A stretch of 64,000 bases of DNA from Streptomyces aureocirculatus (GCF_000720475.1 NZ_JOAP01000049.1:1-64000), one strand, 5' to 3'. Positions 35,624 to 44,821 are shown, counted from the first letter of the stretch. The notes: generated from the letters alone by a model not told the origin. Translations and numbers: made by a program.

Positions 35624-35843
35624 GACGGTCGCGGTCTGCTCGCGTCACCTGTTCCGTTCCCGAACTGGCCCTGACATCGGGTGTGACCTCGGGCGTGGGA
35701 CTGGTGACTCTGGCCCCGCTGAAACCTGATTCCCCTGACGCGGCGCTGCAAGGGCGCGACAATGGCAGGAAGGTCAGCCGACAGAAAACGCCGTGGTGTC
35801 CGTCTCCCCGGAGATCTCACCGGCGTGCCAGGAAGGGCAAGAT

Positions 35844-36656
35844 GTGAGCGGGGTTCCGCAGCCGTCAGGCATACCGAGCAAGCTCAATACCGGAGTCGCG
35901 CACAACGCGCGGGTGTGGAACTACTGGATCGGCGGCAAGGACAACTACGAGGTCGACCAGCAGGTCGGCGACCAGGTCGCGTCGATGTTCCCCGTGATCC
36001 GGGACGTGGCCCGCGCCGACCGCGACTTCCTCGGCCGCGCGGTCCGGTTCCTGACCACCGACTGCGGAGTACGGCAGTTCCTGGACATCGGTACCGGACT
36101 GCCGACGCTGGACAACACCCACGAGATCGCCCAGCAGGCCGCGCCCGAGTCCCGGATCGTCTACGTCGACAACGATCCCATCGTGCTCGTCCACGCCCGC
36201 AGTCTGTTGATCGGCACCTCCCAGGGAGCCACCGACTACATCGACGCCGACGTCCACCACCCGGACAGCATCATCGACGGCGCCTCAGCGACCCTCGACT
36301 ACGACCGGCCCGTCGCGGTCATGATGCTGGGCATCCTCAACTTCGTACTCGACACGGGCGAGGCACAGGACATCGTTCGCCGGATCATGGCCTCGGTCCC
36401 CTCCGGCAGCTACCTCGCCCTGACCCACCCGACCACCGACACCGACCTCGGTGGCGAGGGCAACGTCGAAGCCATGAAGTTCTGGAACGAGAACGCCACC
36501 CCACCGATCACCGCCCGCGGCCGCGCCGAGGTCAACGCGTTCTTCGAAGGCCTGGACCTCCTCCCTCCCGGCCTCGTCTCGTGCTCGCGGTGGCGCGCCG
36601 AGACAGCATCCGCCGCCGTACTTCCGCAGTTCGGGGCGGTGGCGCTGAAGCCCTGA
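35844..36656 (+). CDS. DUF574/PF04672-type SAM-dependent methyltransferase
   Basis: 270 residues from GTG 35844, with GGAAGGG 8 nt upstream. Features are NTGVAHNARVWNYWIGGKDN (family N-terminus), QFLDIGTGLPTLDNTHEIAQ (SAM motif), RIVYVDNDPIVLVHARSLL, PVAVMMLGILNFVLD and a C-terminal LLPPGLVSCSRWR. This is a large Streptomyces-specific paralog family of unknown acceptor. A short decayed relative lies at 63058. Confidence 0.88.
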   Translation: MSGVPQPSGIPSKLNTGVAHNARVWNYWIGGKDNYEVDQQVGDQVASMFPVIRDVARADRDFLGRAVRFLTTDCGVRQFLDIGTGLPTLDNTHEIAQQAAPESRIVYVDNDPIVLVHARSLLIGTSQGATDYIDADVHHPDSIIDGASATLDYDRPVAVMMLGILNFVLDTGEAQDIVRRIMASVPSGSYLALTHPTTDTDLGGEGNVEAMKFWNENATPPITARGRAEVNAFFEGLDLLPPGLVSCSRWRAETASAAVLPQFGAVALKP

Positions 36657-37077
36657 GCGGCGAGCGCCGCCTTTCCGTCGACCGGGATCCAGCCGGTACT
36701 ACCTGTCCCCCACCAGCCACGGATCCACCCTCAGCAGCCTCGCCCAAGGCCGGATCCGGGCCTCGCGCCCGCCGCCAAGCCCGGTATTTTTACCCCGAGT
36801 AGCAGCAGATACAGTCGGGCCTTCGGGCGATAAACACCTGCATTTCACACTGAGAACAGGATCAAAATCTGAGCCACTCCCCGCTGCCGCAAGCATGAGT
36901 CGATAACGAGCGTTGTCGACATAACCAGAAATTGCGATTTGCAGCCAAAGTTTACTGATTCAGTCTATTTAAAGACATTCGATCAGCATTTGGGCGCATG
37001 GGACGCTCCGTCTCCCCTAGGTTGGAAACTGTCAGGCGGAGTATCTCTCCGCCTGAACAATCGAAGGAAGTCACACC
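36657..37077. other. AT-rich intergenic region with leader hairpin
   Basis: From about 36790 to 37000 the base composition is clearly richer in A and T than its neighbours, without a gene. It probably contains the promoter of the Gly-rich gene, or is acquired DNA. Confidence 0.35.
37032..37056 (+). promoter_or_regulatory. 10-bp hairpin in the leader of the Gly-rich gene
   Basis: TCAGGCGGAG / CTCCGCCTGA with TATCT loop, 21 nt before ATG 37078 and just ahead of GAAGGAAG. Its place between promoter and ribosome site suggests an attenuator or operator, though a terminator from upstream is possible. Confidence 0.4.
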
Positions 37078-37450
37078 ATGCGCACCATGCGCACAACCAC
37101 TGCCAGGACCTTCCTGATCGCCACGATCGGGTGCCAACGGCAACGGAGGCAACGGAGGGGTCGGAGGCAATGCCAGCGGTGCCGCGAGTGTCGGCGGCCT
37201 GGGCGGCACGGGCGGAGCGGGCGGTGCTAACGGCAACGGTGGCATCGGCGGCTCCGGCGGCGAGGCCAAGCTCGGCGGTACCGGCGGCAAGGGCGGCGTG
37301 GGCGGCGTCGGTAACGCCGGGGCCGGCATCAACGGCGGCAAGGGCGGCAACGGCGGCGCCGCCGTCGTCACGGGCGGCCACACGGGCGGCACGGGCGGCG
37401 CCGGTGGCGCGGCCAGCCCGGTGTGCGCGCTCTCCGGTCGTACGCGGTCC
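37078..37450 (+). pseudogene. Exported Gly-rich (PGRS-like repeat) protein, frameshifted
   Basis: ATG 37078 with GAAGGAAG upstream encodes a twin-basic signal-like start (MRTMRTTTARTFLIATIG). The second frame from about 37133 is almost pure GGxGG repeat: GNGGNGGVGGNASGAAS, GLGGTGGAGGANGNGG, continuing to about 37430. The signal peptide and repeat are in different frames, and the end of the signal peptide is missing. It resembles mycobacterial PGRS composition but has no PE domain. Probably a decayed secreted structural protein. Confidence 0.5.
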
Positions 37451-37637
37451 GCCCGCACGCCGGCTTTTGCGACCACGTACCCCTGCCTGCGCGCTTCATT
37501 TGGGACCGTGTCATGTTGCTCTGATCGTTCTTCGTATCGGCTGTGGAGGCAGGGGGGTTCGGGGGGAGCTGAACCCGTAGCGGCCTTTAGGCGTGGCAGC
37601 TACTTTTCTAACAGGCGCGTACCAGCAACGGGGCTTC

Positions 37638-38178
37638 ATGATCGAGCTGTCGAAGGTGATCCAGGATCTCCGCGAAGAAATCAGCTCGGCTTCCGCCACC
37701 GGCGCGGGTGAGGGGCCATCCAATTCGAACTCGGCACGATCGTGCTCGAAACGCACGTCGAATTGAAGCTTGATCTGGGAGCAAAGGCAAGGTCCGTTTC
37801 TGGGTCGCGGACGCGAGCGCCGGTGCAGGGCTGAGCCGGACCTCGCTGCACAAGGTCACCACCCCCCTTACCCCGACAGTGGTGAATCCGGCCGACCCCA
37901 CCGGCCCAACACCCTGCGACCCGCACCGTCGTGTGGATGACATCGAGAGCGCAAGCAAACAGGCAGCCGAGCAACTGCGGAAGATGTCGCACGGAGACTG
38001 GCGGGACCCGGCGACCTGGGTGCTCCGGCGTGCGGTGCTGCCCCACGTGGAGGCGCTCCTCAAGCACATTCCCCTTGGTACCGAAGACACCGCATACCTG
38101 GAGCGGACGATTTCCCTGTATGAGCAGGCACTCGTCGAGTCGATCGTGAGGCTGGGCGAAGGCCACCCGGTTAGATAA
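37638..38178 (+). pseudogene. Trypco2-domain protein, two frameshifts
   Basis: MIELSKVIQDLREEISSAS (ATG 37638), then in another frame AIQFELGTIVLETHVELKLD, and in a third KVRFWVADASAGAGLSRTS follow the order of the trypsin-co-occurring domain 2 (a beta-strand effector-associated domain). The last frame continues to 38178 with a helical tail (DIESASKQAAEQLRKMSHGD). Trypco2 proteins accompany trypsin-like or EAD conflict systems, but no such partner is adjacent. The first domain is broken, hence a pseudogene; the tail could be a separate gene. Confidence 0.5.
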
Positions 38179-38377
38179 GTGATTCGGCAGAACCTCAGAA
38201 GGCTGGCTGAGGGGGCGGTACGAGTGTTGACGTCTGATCCTTAGTTTCATCCGCGGTGAGAGCGGGCAGGTCGCGGCTGCGCCGGACGGCTATGGCCGGG
38301 ACTGGGTCGCCGTGACAGAGAATCTCACGCGAGTGTCCGGGCGACAGCGGGTGGCCACCCTTGCCAGGAGCACAGGT

Positions 38378-38686
38378 TCAGAGTTCGCCGCTGAGGGCGT
38401 CCTGGATCGTGGCGTGGCGTTCGAAGATGTTGCTGAGGCCAGCAGCTTTGAGGATCCGCAGGTGCCAGGGCCTGCCGCAGACCAGAAGCAGCCTGCAGTC
38501 GTGTTCCAGGGCGCGGCGCCGGGCCCGGCACAACAGGCCGAGGGTCGCGCAGTCGAGGAATTCCACCGGCCGTAGATCGACGATCATCCGGGCGCCTGGT
38601 GTTGCCCCGGCGTCGTGTGCGCGTCTTGTATGTCCATGGCAGTTCCCAGGGGGAGATCCCTCTGCGTCGAGGGAGTTCACGATCAT
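38378..38686 (-). CDS. STAS-domain anti-sigma factor antagonist, N-terminus atypical
   Basis: 102 residues from ATG 38686. The C-terminal 70 residues are a STAS domain: MIVDLRPVEFLDCATLGLLC, RARRRALEHDCRLLLVCG, LRILKAAGLSNIFE. The usual phosphorylatable Ser/Thr position is Cys-Ala-Thr. The first 30 residues do not match the usual beta strands, suggesting 5' erosion. Anti-sigma antagonists bind and sequester anti-sigma kinases. 38179-38377 is empty. Confidence 0.55.
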   Translation of the reverse strand: MIVNSLDAEGSPPGNCHGHTRRAHDAGATPGARMIVDLRPVEFLDCATLGLLCRARRRALEHDCRLLLVCGRPWHLRILKAAGLSNIFERHATIQDALSGEL

Positions 38687-39174
38687 CCGACCGTCACCAG
38701 GGGCTGGGGCAACTCCATCACCCTAGGAAGCGCCAAGCGTGCAGAAACGTCCATGCGTCCAGTCGTTCACACCTGCGAGTGATAAGCCGCTGCGGCATAG
38801 ACGTACACGGGCACTGACGCAGCAGAGAAGCCCCCCTGCGTACGGATGCCGGGCCCCAGCACCGTTCCCGCCACCCCGTCCTGTCCGGCTCGGCATCCCA
38901 GCGCACAGCGATGCCGACACCTCCGCCCTCCTGATGACCGCGGCGGCCGACCCCGCTCTCCGCCTCACCAGGACCGCTCCGGTGGCGACCGGCGCCCGCC
39001 CCGGATGACGAGCCGGACAGGACGGGCGGCGCCGGATCGGCCGCCGGCGTCCGGCAGAGGAGTACTGTGGTTGTACCAGGGGCACTTCGTACTCCGGCAT
39101 CCAGCGGGTCTCGTCCTCGGTGAGCAACGGCATCGGGGACGACGACCGTGTCGCTCCGAAGACGGGTTCGCGTC
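38687..39174. other. Gap with a doubtful minus-strand frame
   Basis: A minus-strand frame from 39133 opens MPLLTEDETRWMPEYEVPLV, which looks protein-like for 25 residues and then degrades into arginine-rich sequence. Not called. Confidence 0.25.
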
Positions 39175-39732
39175 ATGACTGCGACCACCACCCTCACACG
39201 CACCACCCGCCCCCCTTCACCTCTCGCCGCCCGGGTGGCACTGCGGTCCCCGACGGGCCGCGGGCTGCTCGACGGCGCCTGGTGGCCCCGTTCGCGCGAC
39301 CTGACCGCCGAACTCCCCGCTCTGGCGGACGTACTCGATCCGCTGTGGGGTCGCATCACCCGCATCGCCGTCAACCCGATGCTTTGGCCCGTCGTCCCGC
39401 GTAAGGTGACCCTCCGCGACCACGTACTCAAGATCGGTTGGTTCACCTCCGAACTGGACCCTCACAAGGTGCTGTTGCTGTCTTACGGAACCGGCCGCTG
39501 GGACCTTCTGGTGATCCCGCCCGAAACGGATGCGGCAAGCGCCGCCCGGCTCATGGCCGCCGCCATCTCCCCGGACGGGCCCCCGCTGACCGCCACCGAT
39601 CTCGTCGCCGCCGAGATCGCACACCACCACGACGCCATGAACGGCGACCTCCCGCGGAACGCACAGGAAGCCTGGGAGTGCGAGGGCGGTGCGACCTCCA
39701 CCCATGTCGGCCCCACGGGCGCTGGACGGTGA
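39175..39732 (+). CDS. DUF5994 family protein
   Basis: 185 residues from ATG 39175. Family hallmarks are LDGAWWPRSRDLTAELPALA, ITRIAVNPMLWPVVPRKV and HKVLLLSYGTGRWDLLVIPP. Found throughout Streptomyces near ANTAR, STAS and other stress-signalling genes; function unknown. It overlaps the following gene by 4 bp (GTGA). Confidence 0.82.
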   Translation: MTATTTLTRTTRPPSPLAARVALRSPTGRGLLDGAWWPRSRDLTAELPALADVLDPLWGRITRIAVNPMLWPVVPRKVTLRDHVLKIGWFTSELDPHKVLLLSYGTGRWDLLVIPPETDAASAARLMAAAISPDGPPLTATDLVAAEIAHHHDAMNGDLPRNAQEAWECEGGATSTHVGPTGAGR

Positions 39733-40025
39733 CCACTGCCGACATTGCACTCACCGCAGCCGCCTTTCTGCTCCTGATCGTCACTGACGCGTATGTGGTC
39801 CACCGCCTCAACGCACAGCACTCCGAAAGGATCGCCTTGCGCACCTACAGCGGCACGCTGCCCGGCAGTCGCACCCCTGTCGTACCAAAGGGCGGGGACA
39901 CGCCGACTCATGAGCGGCCCCCGGCGGTCTCCCCTGCCGATCGCCACGACCATCGCGACGGGGGCCGCGGGCGGCTCCACGCGCGCCGCCGCCGCGACCG
40001 CACCACACACAAGCAGCTCCGCTGA
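39729..40025 (+). CDS. Small single-pass membrane protein
   Basis: 98 residues from GTG 39729, overlapping the DUF5994 stop. One N-terminal helix (IALTAAAFLLLIVTDAYVVH) is followed by a charged, His/Arg-rich cytoplasmic tail. No domain known. Coupling to DUF5994 supports that it is real; the arginine-rich C-terminus may reflect a late frame change. Confidence 0.4.
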   Translation: MTTADIALTAAAFLLLIVTDAYVVHRLNAQHSERIALRTYSGTLPGSRTPVVPKGGDTPTHERPPAVSPADRHDHRDGGRGRLHARRRRDRTTHKQLR

Positions 40026-40382
40026 TCAGCGGCGGGCGAGTTGCCGCTCGCCGCGGGTGCCCGGCTCGTAGGTCAGGCCGTAGTGCTGGAAGACCGCCGC
40101 CTCCTGCTCGGCCGGGAGCACGTCGTCCGTACCGATCGAAGGGGCTTTGCGCACCAGCGACTTGGCGTAGCGGATCTTGAGGTAGCCCGGTCCGACGATC
40201 GCCTCGTCCAGGGGGACGAAGAGCAGCCGGTGGCGGGTCGGCAGCCCGGTGCGCACCGTGGCCATGGCCGGCTCGTCGGTGGTGGTGTCGACGTATACCG
40301 CTTCAAGGATGCCGATCTTGTGGCCTTCGATGTCCAGGACATTCTGGTCGCGCCACTCGCGGACATCTGCTGACTGGGTCAT
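40026..40382 (-). CDS. PRC-barrel domain protein
   Basis: 118 residues from ATG 40382 with GAGAGGG upstream. The PRC barrel reads VREWRDQNVLDIEGHKIGIL, EAVYVDTTTDEPAMATVRTG and RLLFVPLDEAIVGPGYLKIR. The C-terminal region has DVLPAEQEAAVFQHYGLTYE. Such proteins are stress-linked RNA- or protein-binding modules. It lies downstream of the ANTAR gene in the same direction. Confidence 0.85.
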   Translation of the reverse strand: MTQSADVREWRDQNVLDIEGHKIGILEAVYVDTTTDEPAMATVRTGLPTRHRLLFVPLDEAIVGPGYLKIRYAKSLVRKAPSIGTDDVLPAEQEAAVFQHYGLTYEPGTRGERQLARR

Positions 40383-40428
40383 GGGCTTGCCCTCTCTGGG
40401 CGGTTGCCTTGGTGGCTGGTGGGGGATG

Positions 40429-40791
40429 TCACCGCCGGTTCTCGGCGTGAAGTAGCCCCCGTGCGCGGCGCAACTCCTTGCGCAGTGGCTCGGGGAGCTT
40501 TTCGCCGTCGGCGGTGGCAACCAACGCCGTGGCCACCTCGCGGAGTTTGACGTTGCTGTGCTGCGATACGTCTACCAGCAGACTTCTGGCCGTCGCGCTC
40601 GAACACGGCGCCAGGATCATCACCATGCCAATCGCCTGGTCGATCACCGCCCGGCTGGCCAGCGCCCGCTGTAACTGATCGTTGGCGGCGCGCAGTTCGA
40701 CGAGGGCCAGCTCCAAGGGCGCGTCGTCACTCCAGGCCACCTCTTCTGCGGGCATTCTCACGTCTTCCTGGATCCTGACTGTCTGGCCCAT
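40429..40791 (-). CDS. ANTAR-domain RNA-binding protein
   Basis: 120 residues from ATG 40791. The ANTAR three-helix motif reads LQRALASRAVIDQAIGMVMI, ARSLLVDVSQHSNVKLREVA. There is no GAF or receiver domain. ANTAR proteins bind paired hexanucleotide loops in nascent mRNA as antiterminators. It precedes the PRC-barrel gene by 46 bp. Confidence 0.8.
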   Translation of the reverse strand: MGQTVRIQEDVRMPAEEVAWSDDAPLELALVELRAANDQLQRALASRAVIDQAIGMVMILAPCSSATARSLLVDVSQHSNVKLREVATALVATADGEKLPEPLRKELRRARGLLHAENRR

Positions 40792-40846
40792 GAAACCTGT
40801 CTCCCCCCGAGACGCTCGGGTGCCGGATACCGGATGCCGGTAACTG

Positions 40847-41098
40847 TCACCGGTGATGTTGTTGGTCCCGGCGGTCCTGCCGGTTCCAGCGCCCCTGGCG
40901 CTGGCGTCGGTAGCGGCGGTCCCAGCGGTTTTGGCGGTCCCGGTAGTCCCGATAGCCGCTGTACTCGGAATTGCCGCCCTGATCCCGGCTCCCCTTGCCG
41001 TAGTGAACAGCTCCGAACATCAGTACGGCCGCGGCCACCCACCACATGGGATTCAGAAATCCTAGGCCGAGCAGAGCCATGACAAGGATGACGAACAA
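40847..41098 (-). CDS. Small hydrophobic membrane protein
   Basis: About 83 residues with two closely spaced helices (MALLGLGFLNPMWWVAAAVL) and an Arg/Tyr-rich tail (RDYRDRQNRWDRRYRRQRQG). Start uncertain: TTG 41098, ATG 41080, or an unusual codon nearer GGGAGG at 41114-41119. Similar short hydrophobic proteins are common in Streptomyces. 41120-41485 has no gene. Confidence 0.5.
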   Translation of the reverse strand: MFVILVMALLGLGFLNPMWWVAAAVLMFGAVHYGKGSRDQGGNSEYSGYRDYRDRQNRWDRRYRRQRQGRWNRQDRRDQQHHR

Positions 41099-41485
41099 GA
41101 CGATTACGGCAAGCCTCCCGGAGCGGAACAGATCATCGCTGCCGGGGACTGGGGCCTCACATCGCAGCTTAGCCCTGTCAAGAGGTCGTGGATACGTTTC
41201 GACGCCGCCGCACATCGCCGTACGCACGTGGCCACTTGACAGCTTGCCAGGAAATGAGGCGGCGATCAGCGTGCGCGGTGCCGCCCCGGCCCCCGGCAGC
41301 ATCGACTGGTTGCCGCGCCCCTCACAGGCGCCACTCGCGCACCGCAGGCGGCATCGCCGCGTCACGCACGTTGCCGCCTTCGCCCTGCCTCCCCCGCAGC
41401 GACCACGGCAACGGCTCGGTGCGCTCCACGCGGGCATCCAACCACTGCTCGCCTCACCGCACATGCCCCCAAGCAGGCGGTATTC

Positions 41486-41665
41486 ATGTACGCGCTGGTC
41501 GCTCTCGTCCCCTTCATCCTGCTCGCCACCGTGATGAGCTTGTCCTGGTGGGAGGATCGCATCCTGCCGACGCCGGCCGACCCGACCGACGCTTCCCGCA
41601 CGGCTCCGACAACCCCAGTGGGCCCGCAACCCACGCCTGACCCCCTGCCGCTCAACGGCCGTTGA
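41486..41665 (+). CDS. Small membrane protein
   Basis: 59 residues from ATG 41486: MYALVALVPFILLATVMSLS forms one helix, then WWEDRILPTPADPTDASRTA, a Pro-rich tail. AAGCAGGCGG upstream gives a weak ribosome site. Typical of short conserved Streptomyces membrane proteins. Function unknown. Confidence 0.5.
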   Translation: MYALVALVPFILLATVMSLSWWEDRILPTPADPTDASRTAPTTPVGPQPTPDPLPLNGR

Positions 41666-41806
41666 CAGGAGTCATGGGCAGGCGTTGACTGGCGGCACGG
41701 TGTAGGACTGTGCCACTCCAGACCCTTGAGGTGGGGCATTTCACCTTCCCGCTTCGCCCGGACCCCGCGGATGTCAAGAACCTCCGCGCGCTCTGGAGGC
41801 CCGGCC

Positions 41807-42433
41807 ATGTTCATCAGCGTGATCATCGCTGTGGTCGTCATCGCGGCGGCCGCCCTCCTTTTCATCAAACGGACGCGGACTCCGGGCGGCGGCAAACGCG
41901 GACTGCAGAGCCGCTTCGGACCCGAGTACCAGCGCGCGATCACTGACCACGACGGTGACGTCAAAGCAGCCGAACGGGAACTCAGCGAGCGTGTGAAGCG
42001 GCATGGTTCGCTCCAGGAGCAGCCGCTGTCGCCCGAGGAGCACGAGTACTACGTGGTTCAATGGGAACACGTTCAGGAACAGTTCGTCGAGTCGCCGCAG
42101 AAGGCTGTCGCCGAGGCCGACATGCTGTTGGCGCGGCTGGCCAGCGACCGGGGCTACCCCGCCGGGGAGCAGTTCGAGGAGCGGATCGCCGCACTCTCCG
42201 TCCACCACGCCCACTACGTGCAGGGCTATCGCAGCATGCACACCGCGGCTCGTGGTCGGAGCGGTACCGAGAAGATGCGGGAGGCCATGGTCGAGGCCCG
42301 CGGCCTCTTCGAAGCACTGGTCACCGCACCACCCACCCACAACGACCGGCACCATACGCAGTCCCCCGAAGACCACGGCCACCCGTCGCGGACACCCGGG
42401 AGGCGGCACGCCAAGGGAAGTGGCACCTCATGA
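41807..42433 (+). CDS. Membrane-anchored uncharacterised protein
   Basis: 208 residues from ATG 41807 with GGAGG 8 nt upstream. An N-terminal anchor (MFISVIIAVVVIAAAALLFI) is followed by a soluble helical domain: QRAITDHDGDVKAAERELSE, VQEQFVESPQKAVAEADMLL and LSVHHAHYVQGYRSMHTAA. The F-V-E-x-P-x-x-A-V-x-E-A-D segment recurs in the next gene, which it overlaps by 4 bp (ATGA). I recognise the pair as a recurring Streptomyces arrangement but know no function. Probably a membrane-tethered and soluble partner. Confidence 0.7.
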   Translation: MFISVIIAVVVIAAAALLFIKRTRTPGGGKRGLQSRFGPEYQRAITDHDGDVKAAERELSERVKRHGSLQEQPLSPEEHEYYVVQWEHVQEQFVESPQKAVAEADMLLARLASDRGYPAGEQFEERIAALSVHHAHYVQGYRSMHTAARGRSGTEKMREAMVEARGLFEALVTAPPTHNDRHHTQSPEDHGHPSRTPGRRHAKGSGTS

Positions 42434-42849
42434 GGTACGACCAAGAACGCGCCCAGCAGCCTGCAACCACGAGCCCGGAATCCGCGAAGCAGCGCGCCCC
42501 ACAGGCAGCTCCGGCCGAACCGGCCCGCGCGCCGCACCAGTCCGGCATCAGCCCCGCCAATTCTGGTCAGACCCCGACGAAGATGCTGATCACGCAGGGC
42601 GACCGGGACAAGATGACCATGCGCCTCCAGCAGGCCCTGAGCACTTTCGTCGAGGACCCGCACCAGGCGGTCCAAGAGGCCGACAGCGTCTTCGAGGAAG
42701 CCGCCACCCACCTGACCGACGTCCTCTCCGAACGACGCCACACCCTGCGCGCAAGCTGGCAGGACCGGGACACCGAAACACAGACCGAGGAACTACGCCT
42801 CGCACTGCGCCAGTACCAAGAGATCACCGAGCGGCTGCTGCGCATCTGA
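42430..42849 (+). CDS. Soluble partner of the preceding membrane protein
   Basis: 139 residues from ATG 42430. A disordered Gln/Ala/Pro-rich N-terminal third is followed by a helical domain with QQALSTFVEDPHQAVQEADS, HLTDVLSERRHTLRASWQ and EELRLALRQYQEITERLLRI. This shares the F-V-E-x-P-x-x-A-V-x-E-A-D motif with its neighbour, so the two are likely paralogous domains that pair. Translationally coupled. Confidence 0.7.
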   Translation: MRYDQERAQQPATTSPESAKQRAPQAAPAEPARAPHQSGISPANSGQTPTKMLITQGDRDKMTMRLQQALSTFVEDPHQAVQEADSVFEEAATHLTDVLSERRHTLRASWQDRDTETQTEELRLALRQYQEITERLLRI

Positions 42850-43721
42850 TCCAGGACGGGCCAGTGGCAGGCCCAGCGCGGGCTGCGCGTGTCACGGCCC
42901 TTCGTCCTTCGGCCGCACGGTCCAGCAGGTACCGCAGGAGGTCCCTGCTTGGCCGACGGGCGCGACGAGGAACTGCGGAGGGTCCGTCAACGGATCCTCC
43001 GCCTCGATCCAAAGATCGTGGCCCACCAGTTGCAGAGCGATGCCATCCCCATTCGGCGCAGCGGTCCAGGTCGTATGCCCCGTACCGCTCGACAGCGTCG
43101 TCACGGCCGCGCCGGCCTGCGGCCCGCACCCCCAACGGCCGTCCGGTCGCCGCGTTTCTCAACCGGACTCCGGCCATCCAAGACATCCACACTCCACCGC
43201 TCGCGAGGGCCTCGAACAGGAACGAGCAGCGCGGCAACACCGCCACCGGCATCGACCGTCCCCAGCACCAAGCCCGTAAGGGTGGCTATGACTTCACGGA
43301 CTTCCCTACGCAGGCAACCATCGGTCGCCGCATTTCGTACCAGCCTCCAAGTACCTGGTGGCACGACGGATATGCACACCAGCTACCGCAGAACCTGGCC
43401 GATGTCCAGCCTCTGAGAATGGGCGGCTTACGAACTCCTGCTTGGGCGGGATGGGGACTATCCTGAAGTACGGACGTCCTGGACCCCGGCGGACCTGTTG
43501 TTGCTCAACATGGCTGCGGGGAGCGGACCACGTCGTCCGGTCGCCCGGTGCATCCCTTGGAGGGAACTGGCCGGTTCCCTCGTCATGGTGGACGGATCGT
43601 TGGACCGCCTGTTCGCCTGCCTCCGCCGAATGTATGCCTCTGCCGGGCCCGTCCCGAGAGGAACCGGGAGTCCGATTCCTCTGCGTGGCTCAGCTCGGCG
43701 GATCTCTGGAACTGAGGCGTC
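42850..43721. other. 872-bp gap with unassigned fragments
   Basis: On the minus strand 42892-43104 reads GIALQLVGHDLWIEAEDPLT, and 43101-43379 reads RREVREVIATLTGLVLGTVD, both protein-like but unassigned; they may be one frameshifted gene. On the plus strand, a frame from about 43430 to 43740 reads AYELLLGRDGDYPEVRTSWT and ADLLLLNMAAGSG, also protein-like, possibly the remnant of a gene before the STAS gene. None has start plus domain. Confidence 0.3.
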
Positions 43722-44159
43722 ATGCCCTTACCGCGGTTGAATATCTACCGGCACGACAGAAGGACCAGGACGCTGCTCACCCTGGCCGGTGAGATCGATC
43801 TGGAGACGGTGCCGCTGATGCGCGCGACGTTTGAGCGGTGCCTCCGGGACGGCATGCGCGTCATCGACGTCGATCTCACCCCTGTCACCTTCTGCGACTG
43901 CAGCGGCCTCAACACCTTCATCGAAGCGTTCCTGCACTCCACCGCGGCTGGGGGAACGCTACGGCTGCACTACCCGCCTCCCATGCTGGCGTGGATGATC
44001 GACCTGAGCGGTTGCGGTTTCGTGCTCATGGGGCTGCCCGCTGTTCCAGGACCAGCACCCCTCCAGGGTCCCCTCTCTGCTGCCCTAATTCCACGTCCCG
44101 TGGCAGGTATCGAGGCAGTGCGTCAGCTCGCTCCTGCTGTCTCGGGCGGTGTGCTGTGA
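43722..44159 (+). CDS. STAS-domain anti-sigma factor antagonist
   Basis: 145 residues from ATG 43722. The STAS core reads RTLLTLAGEIDLETVPLMRA, VIDVDLTPVTFCDCSGLNTF (with the regulatory Ser in DCSG) and GGTLRLHYPPPMLAWMIDLS. The C-terminal 40 residues are an extension. Phosphorylation of the Ser by an anti-sigma kinase would switch binding. It starts a coupled run with the GNAT and GAF-ANTAR genes (GTGA overlap at 44156). Confidence 0.82.
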   Translation: MPLPRLNIYRHDRRTRTLLTLAGEIDLETVPLMRATFERCLRDGMRVIDVDLTPVTFCDCSGLNTFIEAFLHSTAAGGTLRLHYPPPMLAWMIDLSGCGFVLMGLPAVPGPAPLQGPLSAALIPRPVAGIEAVRQLAPAVSGGVL

Positions 44160-44821
44160 CTGTCTGTTCCCGGCGGCAGCGGCCACGGAAGCCCGCAGGC
44201 GACGAGTCGCCCGACATCGGCGGGGTGCGGCTGCGCCGGGTGAACCGCTGGCTGGTGGAGGACCTGCTTGGGGATCTGGCGGATCTGTACGTGGAGTCCT
44301 GCGAAACGAAGCCGAGCGAGGACTGCCGCAGTCGCAGTCGGCAGGACTTCCTGAACCGTCTGGCCGGTGACATCCGTCGGCCGGGGTTCGCCATGGTGAT
44401 CGCGGAAGCGGATGGCTTGGTGGGATGTGTCTTCGGATTCCCGGTGCGCAGCGACGGCTTCTGGTGGTCGGGGTTCGACGGTGAGCTGCCGCGCAGCATT
44501 GAGCAACGCACTGAGTCCGACCGGGTCTTCGCGATCACCGACATCCTGGTCCGCCCGCACCCTCAGGACCCGGCTCTGGCCCGCCGTCTGCAGGAGCGGC
44601 TGTTGGGCGACCACCAGGCGTCCCTGGGCGTCACCTTGGTGGGTCAGGCCGATCATCCGGCCCTGGCTGCCTTCCGGGCCTGGGGGTGGCGGGACATCGG
44701 AGAGAGCTGGAGGCCGACCGGAGCCATGGTGTTCCGTGTGCTGGTCCTCCCCCTCGGAGAGCGGACCATGGCGAGGCTGGAGGGACTGGCCCATCACTCC
44801 TGGACGCGGTGGCCCGGGTGA
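44156..44821 (+). CDS. GNAT-like acetyltransferase
   Basis: 221 residues from GTG 44156. Order of features: LRRVNRWLVEDLLGDLADLY, GFAMVIAEADGLVGCVFGFP (GNAT beta strands), FAITDILVRPHPQDPALARR (acetyl-CoA pyrophosphate region) and GWRDIGESWRPTGAMVFRVL. The Q/R-x-x-G-x-G/A motif is weak. The target is unknown; its place between a STAS protein and GAF-ANTAR regulators suggests a signalling role. Overlaps both neighbours. Confidence 0.65.
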   Translation: MTVCSRRQRPRKPAGDESPDIGGVRLRRVNRWLVEDLLGDLADLYVESCETKPSEDCRSRSRQDFLNRLAGDIRRPGFAMVIAEADGLVGCVFGFPVRSDGFWWSGFDGELPRSIEQRTESDRVFAITDILVRPHPQDPALARRLQERLLGDHQASLGVTLVGQADHPALAAFRAWGWRDIGESWRPTGAMVFRVLVLPLGERTMARLEGLAHHSWTRWPG

